DNA of 64,000 nt from positions 29,212-93,211 of the forward strand of contig JAQGDQ010000810.1 in the NCBI GenBank assembly GCA_030141605.1, read 5' to 3'. A program made the position numbers and the translations under genes. The DNA comes from Tubiluchus corallicola (taxonomy: Eukaryota; Priapulida; Priapulimorpha; Priapulimorphida; Tubiluchidae). Shown piece after piece: positions 1 to 11,600 of the stretch (position 1 is its first letter; every line of letters begins with the position of its first letter). Under the pieces are notes generated by a model. That model saw only the letters and a program-made list of their open reading frames with translations, did not search any database and was not told the origin of the DNA.

Positions 1-289
1 AATGTCATTATATTTTACTGAATGTGATAATAATAAACTAAAAAACAAAATTTTTAATAATTTAAACTGTTATCACGGCAACTGGCAAAATATCATTGCA
101 TCACAATCCCTGCATAGATTCAAAGAAAAGCATGTTGATCTTATTGACAATATGAAGCTATTTTCACTTTTGCTTAGTTTGCAAAGAGTGTGCACTGATT
201 TTCAAACTTTACACAATGTTGTTTAAACTATGCAAAATTTCGAGACGAAATTTTTAAGCTTTATTTATGCAAAAATGTGTTCTTGTCCT
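1..289. repeat. TTAA-type MITE family A, copy 1 (left-truncated by window)
   Basis: The right end reads CTTGTCCT followed by TTAA at 290-293. The body shares long stretches with the copies at 2936-3404, 7837-8519, about 26360-26720 and 36158-36780, for example TCTTATTGACAATATGAAG and CAAACTTTACACAATGTT. The TTAA flank and AGGACAAG-type terminus fit a non-autonomous Kolobok- or piggyBac-like element. No coding capacity is seen. Confidence 0.6.
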
Positions 290-540
290 TTAATGTAAAT
301 TACTGCTTGGCACCTAGATGTTTCTACTGTACAGTAGTTGCTTAAATACGTAGTGCCAGTTCAAATAAGCCGGATGGCTCATTGCTCAAGTGTGCATGTA
401 TTAAATAAAGGTCACCTCTCTTCTGTAGACATTTCGTACCTGAGGTGTATCGTAGCTACCTGTTTGTGCCAGAAGTGTAAGCTGATAGGCTGTTATCGTT
501 TTGCGTTGTGTCCCTTTCTAGATGTTTACTTGACCCCATC

Positions 541-1170
541 CTAATTTTTTTCACTATGTTCGCTATGTTTGGATATGTTCATGTTCGCTATGTTTGGATA
601 TGTTCATGTTCGTTATGTTTGGATATGTTCATGTTCGTTATGTTTGGATATGTTCATGTTCGTTATGTTTGGATATGTTCATGTTCGTTATGTTTGGATA
701 TGTTCATGTTCGTTATGTTTGGATATGTTCACGTTCGTTATGTTTGGATATGTTCACGTTCGTTATGTTTGGATATGTTCATATTCGCTATGTTTGGATA
801 TGTTCATATTCGTTATGTTTGGATATGTTCATATTCGCTATGTTTGGATATGTTCATGTTTGTTATGTTTGGATATGTTCATGTTCGTTATGTTTGGATA
901 TGTTCATATTCGCTATGTTTGGATATGTTCATGTTCGTTATGTTTGGATATGTTCATGTTCGTTATGTTTGGATATGTTCATGTTCGTTATGTTTGGATA
1001 TGCTCATGTTCGTTATGTTTGGATATGTTCATATTCGCTATGTTTGGATATGTTCATGTTCGTTATGTTTGGATATGTTCCTGTTCGTTATGTTTGGATA
1101 TGTTCATATTCGCTATGTTTGGATATGTTCATGTTCATTATGTTTGGATATGTTCATATTCGCTAGTGCT
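541..1170. repeat. 25-bp minisatellite, about 25 copies
   Basis: The monomer is TTCATGTTCGTTATGTTTGG plus ATATG, 25 bp, with few variants (TTCGC/TTCGT, CATG/CATA). Because 25 is not a multiple of 3 and the unit lacks stops, all three + frames stay open for about 600 bp and give artificial ORFs rich in Tyr, Val, Cys and Phe. I do not regard these as genes. The array lies upstream of the first recognised exon, probably in an intron of the long + strand gene. Confidence 0.95.
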
Positions 1171-1530
1171 GTAAATAGTTGGAGGCCGTGTGTTATACAG
1201 TACAAAACACCTTGGAGATGCAGTTTGCCTTGCAGTCAGTCACCCATCCATTTCATGACATAAACATACTGAGCAGTGCTTAACTATGCTGGCTAAACAT
1301 ACACTACGACCATTCAACTATTCTACTTTTTTTACACGTATTCAGCAGACATACACGAGTGCTGAGGAATTAGCACAGAGCGTTTTATACGCAAGTTTAA
1401 AAATACCATATTTTATAGTTGAATGCCTTAACTTAATGCATAAGAAGTAAATATTAAAGATATGTAAAGATATTTTATAGTTGTTGCTGTATGCTTAAGA
1501 AATTACTTGCGAAAGTGCATCTGTAGCGTG
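1171..1530. other. Unannotated spacer
   Basis: AT-rich single-copy-looking sequence between two repeat arrays. I see no exon, RNA gene or mobile element in it. Confidence 0.4.
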
Positions 1531-2395
1531 TGTGCGAAAGAGACGAGAGAGAGAGAGGGAAAGAGGAAATATGGATAGAAAGAAGAGAAAGTTAGGCAAA
1601 GGAAAACATACGACTGACGCATACAGAGTGGAGCGAGAAAGGAGGGAGAGAGAGGTGAGAGGGAAAGAGGAAATATGGATGAGAAGAGAGAAAGTTAGGC
1701 AAAGGAAAACATACGACTGACACATACAGAGTGGCGGGAGAAAAAGAGAGAAAGCTGGAGAGGGAGAAAGAGGTGAGAGGGAGAGAGAGAGAGAAAGCGG
1801 GAGAGAGAGAGGTGAGAGGGAAATAGGAAATATGGATAGGAAGAGAGAAAGTTAGACAAAGGAAAACATACGACTGACACATACAGAGTGGCGGGAGAAA
1901 AAGAGAGAAAGTCGGAGAGGGAGAGAGAGAGAGAGAGAGAGAGAAAGCGGGAAAGAGAGAGAGGTGAGAGGGAAATAGGAAATATGGATAGCAAGAGAGA
2001 AAGTTAGACAAAGGAAAACATACAACTGACACATACAGAGTGGCGGGAGAAAAAGAGAGAAAGCCGGAGAGGGAGAAAGAGGTGAGAGGGAGAGAGAGAA
2101 TGAGAAAGCGGGAGAGAGAGAGAGAGAGGTGAGAGGGAAATAGGAAATATGGATAGGAAGAGAGAAAGTTAGACAAAAGAAAACATACAACTGACACATA
2201 CAGAGTGGCGCGAGAAAGGAGGGAGAAAAAGAGAGAAAGCTAGAGAGTGAGAAAGAGGTGAGAGGGAAAGAGGAAATATGGATAGGAAGAGAGAAAGTTA
2301 GACAAAGGAAAACAAACGACTGACACATACAGAGTGGCACGAGAAATTGAGGGAGGGAGAGAGAGAGGGAGAATGAAGGAGAGAGAGAGATAGTG
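1531..2395. repeat. Purine-rich (GA)n composite repeat, about six copies
   Basis: Each unit has a (GA)n tract of variable length and a conserved core of about 65 bp that includes AAATATGGATAGGAAGAGAG and GACTGACACATACAGAGTGG. Cores lie near 1568, 1671, 1828, 1980, 2145 and 2276. The + strand is nearly all purine in the GA tracts, so the - strand frames give Leu/Ser/Phe-rich ORFs that are artefacts. One further diverged copy lies at 6042-6125. Confidence 0.9.
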
Positions 2396-2592
2396 GAGAG
2401 ACAAACAAGTCACTCACCCTTTATACATGATGTTGATTCATACGTGATAACTATGATTTACGATGCGTTTCATTGTGTGACATTATTTAACTTAGGCTTG
2501 AGATGTGTGTACTTTTTGCAGGAAGTTATGCGAGTACTGTACAACGCTGTTAGTGCCGCTTGTAAAAAAAATTTCAATTTTTGAAATTTCAG

Positions 2593-2655
2593 TTAAACGA
2601 ATTGAAAGAGAAAATTCGATTGACCGCTGAAATGCCGGAGGAAGAATTCTGCAAA
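2593..2655 (+). CDS. Coding exon 1 in window of the long + strand gene
   Basis: A 63-nt exon in phase 0 at both ends, encoding LNELKEKIRLTAEMPEEEFC plus K. The acceptor is TTGAAATTTCAG and the donor AAA/GTATGTG. It joins in frame to LASEQRGARREKAKYF in the next exon, and the join makes a continuous charged helical segment. The exon is too short to stand out as an ORF. Confidence 0.7.
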
Positions 2656-5600
2656 GTATGTGAATAGTTCCTCCTCGAGAGAGTCAATGCTGGTTTTCTT
2701 GGCTTCCCTTTTTTTATTAATGGTCTCCCATTTCTAACTTTAAATGTTTTTTTATTATGGTTCGCTAATTCCATATGCAACTTTATTGTCACAAAAATGG
2801 AGAAGAATTTAGAAAAATGATCCGATCAATGATTGAGTGAGTGATTGGTACGGAAAGTATTCGAAAATCGATTATTGTAATCAATCGCCTCACATGAAAA
2901 CTTCAATAAGTCTTTAGAACTTCTGCCACCGTTAAAGGGGAAGTGTGTTCCAAAAAACTTTCCGCACAAAGTGATATTATTTAGCATTACGCTTACCTGT
3001 TTGAAAAACTTAGGTAAGTGGAAAAGAAAATTCTTAATAATTTAAAATAATCACGCCACCTGATAAAACATCGCTGTACCGCCATCCCAGTGTGCACCAC
3101 TGGCTTATCAAAAGAATACATTATTGCGCTTATTAAATATTAAGTCAAATTTTTATATTTTTGCTTAAGTCAACAAAGTGTGTGCTACAAATGGTCTGAT
3201 CATATTTACTTTATCCAATGTTATGTAAACTTGTTTTAAATGAATCGCTGTACCTAACGATCATCATGACAGTTTAAAATTACAAGTTTCATACAGCGTT
3301 ACTGCTAACGCAAGCCCTGTATGCAGTAAGAGAACTTGCAAGCGGTAGGATTTCCAAGACGAAATTTTTAAGTCTTATTTGCGAAGAGTGTTTTCTTTTG
3401 ATCTTTAATGAAAAGATCGACTTTTACAGCAATCATTCTATGAGAACAAAACAATAACTGAATATGTTCATATTCGGATTTCGTTTTATATTCCAGGATT
3501 CCGAAATTGAATCTTGGATTAAGTAGAAATTGAAACTTTATCCAGAAAAGAATTTTAGTGTTTTAGTGACCCGAGTGCCATTTGCTCTAAGTGGAATGAA
3601 TATATTTGTTTGTTTTTTATCACAACTACCGTAGAGTTTATCAGATAAACTAACAAATATTTATGTATTTTGCAGCTGGCGTCTGAACAACGAGGAGCTC
3701 GGCGCGAAAAAGCCAAGTACTTTGCTCAGAACTTTGAAAGCAAAGGACTTCCCGATGAAGACCTTCACGAGTTCTTGGCCTTGTGCATGGACAAAGACCC
3801 GTCGGTCATGCAAACTGTGGCCAAAGAGCTGAACGTTAATCTGGACGAAGACCAGGACATCCCGTCGCTAGACCTGCGCAGCGGTAACAAGCGCAGAAAT
3901 GTGAAAGACAATTTTGTGGACAACAAAATGGACATTGTGTCAGATACAGCTTACCAGTGCGTAGGTAAGACTGAGGCCAGGTTTAAACAGGAAGACAAGC
4001 CTGCATCTGAAAATCGTGATAAGTCTGACCGGTGGTCAGCGAAAAATGACTGCAATACCGGTAGCTTGCACTCCGAAAACGCCGAGCCATCTAAACCGGT
4101 GCTGAATGGCACTTTGTCGGGAACCTCCGATGACGATGACTCGACTGATTTAAAATGTGTAATCGTGGATTCATCAATGAAGCCAGACATATCTAATGAG
4201 CAACGTGTAGATAAGACGTGGAACTCTTCCCAGAAAAAACTGCTTCATGGACTCGCGCCAAAGAGTGCATTTTCTAGTAGTCTGAAAAATCCAGATCCAG
4301 AAAAACTTATAGACTGGAAAAAAGCGGAGTCCACTTCCGTGCGTCACAGATTTAAAGGCAGTTCGTCTGGCTGTGAAAATGTGAGACTAATATCGGCAAA
4401 GCCTTTACCTGAGGCAGACAGTATACCATCTAGTCAATTTAAGCGGCCGGTTAATTACCCGGTGTCTGACGAAGTGACCATGATAAAACTCAGAGGCGTA
4501 GACCTCGATACGCGTTACGCCTACAGACCGCTTAATTACGCTTCAGACAGTTCGGACGGTATTCCGTTCGCAGACGATACCTCAGGAGAAGATACGACGG
4601 AAACGGAAGCAAATAGGACTAGTCACGAGGAGACTGAATCCACGGAACAGTCTTCCCCGAGTGAAGCATTACTTTGTAAAGTTGGCAAACCTTCGTACGG
4701 GACCGTTCAAAAATCTAGCGGGCTATATCCGTCTATTTACCCGTCATTGGACGGCGTGCGCGCCGAGGAGAAGGCGCAGCAGTACGCTAGCTTGTTAGCC
4801 AATCGCGACACGACCGATGGCTGCGAAAGGGAAATAGAGATGAAGACGCTAGAACGCGGAGACGAAAGATCGCGTGACGTCGACGACGGCGTGGATTTCC
4901 CGCTGCAGACGGGCAGCAACCGCAGCAGCGTCGAACGAGTCGTGGTCATAGACCAAGCTCAGAATGTCGCGGCAATTACTCAACCAGCCAATGAGTTCAA
5001 GTCGAGAAATTCCATCCGGAGACAACAATCGGGATCGCCGGTAATTTATAACATTGGTCTTCTGCGTCTTTGATGACTAGTAACTAGTATCATGATTGTG
5101 TAACATCAATAGAATTGCTCAAGTTTATTGGCACCAGTTAATGTTCTTGCTAACCGACCCTTGTACTCTTTAATAGAGCGTTATGCCGCACCAGTGCTGC
5201 TTGACCTTTAATCTTGTTTGAGTTTGCAACTTAATGTTTGGGGTTATTAACTTGCCAAGTATCTCAGATGGCCTTCCTTTTAATGGAGAGTTACGAAAGT
5301 TTTCGTAATTTATTGTCGAAACTATGTCTTTGTTAGAAATAATCTTATTCGGAAGTAATCGTAGATAAATTGACAGCACTTGTAGCAATAGGTCGGAAAT
5401 GCCGTTGCGAAAAAGTTGTGATATGCCCTGCTTATTTATACAATTTAAACAGTTACTTGATCATGGCTTAGAGGAAAGGCCAAACTTTCTGGAAATTCAG
5501 TTTATTCAAATTCATTTTAAACTTATTTCAATCTTTGCAAAAAATGTTAGAAAGATTTAGTAGTAAAAGCATAAGCGCCTCGTGTAATTAGTAAAATATC

Positions 5601-8600
5601 TTTATAGTTGCGATCATTTCACACTTGGGTGCTCTTATTTTGAACGCCTATTCTTCCGCCGATGAGGTCATACATCAAGTAAAGAAACCGGTGCACTGTC
5701 AATTTTTGTCAAGCTTGATAAGCTTAATAATATAGCTAATTTCGCGAGGTTTTTGCGTAAACATTAATTAAGCTACAGAAGTGTGAATCAGTTTAAGCAC
5801 TTACAAAAAGTAACGATGCGCTTACGAAAAGTCACAATTTTCAAGTGAATGGTGGCTGCCCGAAAATTTCCGTGCAGCTGTAGTCTAAATTAACTCTGTG
5901 CTTTTTAAACAGTTGTGCGCATTTCTTCTTAAATGCTAATAGTCATAAAATAAACCCAGCATCCTAACAAGGCAAGAAGTGACTTGGCCTTTTCTGTAAG
6001 ATTTTTAAGGGGTCTACTCCTTAATAACTTCATAACTTCATGTGAGAGAGAGAGAGAGAGAGGGGGGGGGAAATATGGATGGGAAGAGAGAAAGTTGCAC
6101 AAAGGAAAACATACGATGACACATACATACTTTGTTAATTATATGATGAACTATCATTTTTACTTTCTTCACACGCTAACTTTCCATATTTGTAGGTGTC
6201 AAGTGACACGGTTGCAGCTGAAAAGAATCCGCCGTTTTGTTATCCTCCGCACCCGGATTTGATGTTGAAGCCAGTGGAGAGCATCCTCGATAACATCGCT
6301 GCAAACGACAAGGCAGCTACAAAGATTCATTTGAAAAGTAACAGAATTGAAGGTAAACGATGCCGTACTTGTAACAGAATTGTACGTTTGACAAAATGAG
6401 CAATGGCGGTTTTATATACCCTACGCTTCGGCACGCGGTAAACTGGAAGCTGGCATTCCGTAGCTACGCATACTCGGTGTTAATAGTTGTGGCGTGAATG
6501 AAACTTGGTCATTGTCGAGGCTAACCCTCGCACGTGCGACTGAAAATGAGCCACTAAACTGGCCAGAGATGTCCTGATTTCATTAACTAGATGATGACTG
6601 TGAATTCCAGAATGTTCATAAACCGCTGCAATTTATTTTGTAACATCTATTACCCATTGCGGTGCTCTCGGATTAGGTGCTACAAGGAGGAAATGTCGTG
6701 TGCTCTGTCACGTTGGATTGGTAGTTCAGCTAGAGGCACATGGATGTACTAATCCCAGGTCTCCGGTTCTAATCCCGACTAGTCGACAATTTTTCAGCAT
6801 CTCCTTTCTTCATATCATTACCCACAATAGGTAATAACTGGTAAAATAAACCACGTAAAAATAAAGTGGCTTATGAACATTCTGAGCATTCACATTCATA
6901 ATCTAGTTAATGAAATCGTTAAGTGCCAATTAATCTGAAGAATAAAAGTTGGTTCCCTGATATTTTGACCACATTCGAGTGTGAATGCGTCCTCTCTTAA
7001 CGAGGTGAACAGCCAGAATCAGCAAGGCGAGCGAAACTATTGAACCAAGCCTGCCACAAACCATTTACTGACTAAATTTGGTGTGGCGTAATTTCGATTG
7101 CAATGCTTACGTTGCTCTGTTTCTAGCATTCTCTGTTTCTGTGAATGCGTCCTCTCTTAACGAGGTGAACAGCCGGAATCAGCAAGGCGAGCGAAACTAT
7201 TGAACCGGGCCTGCCACAAACCGTTTACTAACTAAATTTAGCGTGGCGTAATTTCGATTGCAATGCTTACGTTGCTCTGTTTCTAGCATTTGCGCTTATG
7301 TGCACAGTAGCAAGTTCGTGCATGTTGCATTGTCTAGATTTAAAACAATGCAGTCATCACATTGTGACAAAGTTCTTGTATTGCAAATATTAATCAACTG
7401 CATTGCAACTCGTACAGAAATCACCTATTACGTGACTTATAAAAACTACAAAGTCAGTTTATTTGTTAAAGCAAATCAAGACGAGAACACTTCATATGTC
7501 AAAAACCTTCTATTTGTTCGTTTTTTTAATAGGGGGCAGCAGGTTCGACATTAACGGCAACCCCATTCCGTACGGTTCCGAAACGGGCGCTCGCCCTAAA
7601 GATTTCCCTCAGCGGCAGTCGCTGCTGGAGTCCGGTTACGGGAACGACCGATTCCAGCAGAAGAAACAAAAAAAGCAAATGAAAGAAGCCAACAAGGTAA
7701 AAGATTCATCTGCAGCTAATGATATTTTTCTGTGAGATTCAACTTGGTAAGATTGCTTGCCACTAAAAATTACCGATGCTGGTAACATTAATGCCTTTAA
7801 GTTGTTGTTAATCAACTGTTTACTAGGAGGACTTAAAGTGCAAGAAAACCCTTCATAAACATAAAGCTTGAAAAATTCGTTTTGAAATTTTATATCGCTT
7901 ACATATACTGCGTTTTTTGCATGCAGGACTTCAATCGGCAGTCACGCTGTATAAAACATGTAAATTTAAATTCCCGCGATGACCGTTAGACGCGGCCATT
8001 TTCACGGCAGGTCATTTGAAACAAATTTAGATAACATTTTGTAAAGTTTGAAAAAATAATCAGAGCATTCGTAGCGCACAAGTCACTAACTAAATAAACT
8101 TTAAAATTTCTGTATCTTGTCAATAAGATTAAAAATACATTTTTTGGGTTGTGAGTGGTGCACCCTGGAGGGTGAGTCAGCGACATTTTGCCAATTGGTG
8201 AAAACATTTTAAATAATTAATAATTTCCTTTTCTAGTTACATAAGTCTTTCTAGCAAGTAAGCATCTAAGTAATATAGATTTACACGGAAAGTCCTTTGA
8301 GACATAATTTGACATTGCCTTTTCTTCCCTTCATTTACGTTTGGTGCATGACTTCATGTAATGGCGACTTCGGAACAGTATTGCGGGAGATTTAAAATGA
8401 AAACAAACTAAAATTCCTTTCAGTGCGAGTAAGATATACGCATAAAATTGCTATAAAGTCATATAATTTTTTAAGTCCATTTTTCTGAAACCTACTTCAG
8501 GTGCCCCTTTTCTTGTACTTTAAGTTACGACTCCAGGAGGACTTAAGTAGCTTGAAAACTAGTAGAACAGAATAGAACAGAAATTTGTTTTTTCCTTTTC

Positions 8601-11600
8601 ATACATAAAAAACGTGATACATACAGGAGAGTTCCCATGGTCAGTTAAAATCCTGGAAAATCCTTGAAAATACAGGAAAAGTCAAAAAAAATGATGAAAA
8701 TGGGGCGAAAAGTCAGGGAAATTGGAAAGGGTTGCAAATCACCGAGAACGGATATCTTTCCAAACATATTTTTCAGTGATTCGTGTTAAAATAAAACTGC
8801 TATGACAGGCTCCCAGTTTTGATTCCTCTTCCAAAAATAATGACTGGCCGACACATTATATATCAGTGTACGTATGCATGTGGTGTGCAGTAAAAAAATT
8901 ATCCAGGGAATTAGACGGAAACAGAAGTATTTTTATTAATTCGACCCTGTGACGATGGCTGTGCCTTACGGTTATGATCTATTATGATGGTAAATGGTTT
9001 TCTCAAAGATTTAGTGTAATTTGAAGTGAAAATTACGTTTCATGTCAATGCAGAATATCCATTTTCATAAAAGTGTTTTCCACATTAGAGAAAGATGTCC
9101 TAATAATAGTACTAACAGGCCAACCTTCTGGGTATGATATTAAACCTTTTTGACTTTAACCTGGAATCACTTACGGGTGGTGATTTTATTGATTTTTTTC
9201 CGACTGTTTGTCCGTCTGTTTAACTCTTTCATTTCTTCTTATTTATTATCAGACTATGTAAATGAATGCTTACATATGAATTTCAAGTGAAGAATTTCGT
9301 AACTTTATTCCTCGAAACTTTCATGTGTTGTTTGAATATTGTTATAACTGAATACTAAAAGTCAGGAAAACTCCTGAAAATGTGTTGTTTTGTGTTTGTT
9401 AGACTGCTGAGAGGAATTTCCGTTCAGCTGGTGGAAGGGGGTGGGGGGCATTAATCACATCAGTAAACTACAGGGATGAGAATTTTCCCTGGATACGCGG
9501 AATTCCGAGTTTTTGGAAGACCAGTAGTGCCATTTTTGTAAATCGCGTAAATTCGTTGAGAAAATTTTTACGAACCCAGTACATTATTTCACAAGCTGAC
9601 CGCTAGGTGGTAGGCCGTCACTTTGTTTACATCACGTACATCAGTTTAACCACGTGTTCTATGTATAAAAATACAGAATCAATTGTGCGGAGTTATTTGA
9701 GTCAATTGCAGACAGTTTTTATATACTTTTGCATAGGAGCGACCAGTACTTAGGCATTTTCTGAGACAATTAGGTATCATGTATCCTTGATAGTTGGGTA
9801 TTTTAAATTATGCACGAAACAAGGTAATTGATATTTTAAGTCCACTTAGAGGCTTTCTATGCTCACAAAATTGCAATTTGTTGCTGGCTCCAAGGGGGTT
9901 TTGCCCCCTTGAACCCCATGGGGGCCTACGCGGCCCCCAAATCTCCGACCTGTTTCAAAGTTTTTTGCAATTTGTCATTCTCATCCCTGAAACTAGCTAA
10001 TCAATGCCAATTAATTCCATGTATTTTAATGAAAGGAAGGTAATGCATATGTTTTTCTGTTACCTGCAGTACTTAACATTACACTAGAGCTGTAATAAAA
10101 TGGCAGTTGTATGTTGGAGTTTCAATAGATTATCTTTTTTACATGCCGCAGGGCTACAAGACTGCTGGCGAACTACACGGTAACCGCGGCAACATGGAAA
10201 TTGACGAACTCATCGAGTTTATCGACGGGCCGCAGCCAAAGAGCAAGGAGGTCGACAAAGACAAACGACGAAAGAACAAGAAGAAAGAGAATCCGATTGT
10301 CAGTCCGCCGCTGAAAAAAGCAAAAGAGAACTCGATCGTGACGAGTAACAGCGGCTCCGTGGTGATCGACATTTACAGCAATAGCAGCAGTGACGTTTCA
10401 CAAGATGGGAAAGAACTTTCAGCTCCGATCCCGGACGACATCCCTAAGTTTGACCATTCCATTTTTGACAGAGGAGTTGATGCGGACTCTTCGGACGAAA
10501 AATTCTGCGTCGTGAAGAAAAAGCAGAAAACGGGTTCGAAACACCGCGGGACTCACAATTCCGGAGAAAGTTACGCGTCGCGGAAGATTTCTCATTCCAC
10601 CGCAGACGGTCGCAGAAACTCGACCGGAAACGCTCCCGTAGATTGTCTCTCTCCCGAATACGCTAGCGACGTGGAATCAATTAGGTCGCTTCCGGTAACC
10701 AGTAGAAAACTTTCCGTTGACCACGACGGAAACTCGACCGTAAGCTCGCCTACGTCTCCCGTGGAGAAAGTGACCAAGTCGTCGTACGCCGATGCGATTA
10801 AAGCACACAAAGACGTGCACAAGGACGATACGAGGCAAAAAATTTGCAGTGACTCTAATCCTGGACACCCACCTGTTGCTAACAGTGCACGACCGAGTTC
10901 TTCATGTGGTAGTAAAACAGATGAACTTGACCAAGATGTTCGGGATGCGAATGATACTCAGTCGAGTCCCAGTGCTTCACAGAGCTGTGCTCTTGAACCG
11001 CCGTCTTCGCTCGTAGAAAGTAAAGTCTGTGATACCCAAACAATTTTACCGAAAAACCCTAATAGTGTTCATGTACATGAAAAAGAAGAAGAAGAAGAAA
11101 CTAATTGTGAAGCGCCGGTGCAAAGAAATGACGGAAAGAATGCAAGGGAAACCACTACTGCTGTAGAAGTAAGTAATCCGAAAAGCAGCGGTAATAGCGA
11201 AACTAATAAGGCAGTCGTCGCGTACGTCCCGCAAGCTGCAATTTTACCGGCTTGGAAGGGCGTTGACAATAATCAGCTCGGTAACAGCGAAACTGCAGGC
11301 GCTGCATCTTGTGACAATCAAGCTTTATCGGCTGCCTTAGTGTTGCCACCACAAACTGAAAAAAGTTGGCCAAAAGTCACCGTTTCGACGTCGGCAGCGG
11401 CGGGAACGGGTGGTGTTTACGCCACAAAATCAACAAGTTCAGAAGTTTGTTCGGGTAAAAGCAGCTGTGCAAAAACTAGTGCCGAAAACGGAGTTGTCAT
11501 TTCTAGTGAGAGCATCGAGTCTAAAAATGAAAATGTTCTGGACAAATTTGCTCAGCGTAATGTGAATGTTAAAATGTTGAACAATGTTATGGTCTCGCCT

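Noticed and set aside
508-1263. Long ORFs of 190-251 codons in three frames
   Set aside because: They come from the stop-free 25-bp minisatellite, with no start context, splice sites or domain.
1592-2340. - strand Leu/Ser/Phe-rich ORFs up to 201 codons
   Set aside because: Complement of a GA-rich repeat; composition artefact.
2522-2546. Possible 27-nt exon after TTTTTGCAG (EVMRVLYNA)
   Set aside because: It would need a 46-nt intron before the 2593 exon and a weak donor; not supportable.
5041-5073. Reading through the exon 2 donor to the TGA at 5071-5073 as the gene's end
   Set aside because: The GTAATT donor and the phase-matched exon at 6196, plus six further in-phase exons, favour splicing. 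An alternative terminal exon cannot be fully excluded.
6714-6790. Functional tRNA gene
   Set aside because: Acceptor and T stems do not pair; it lies inside a foldback.
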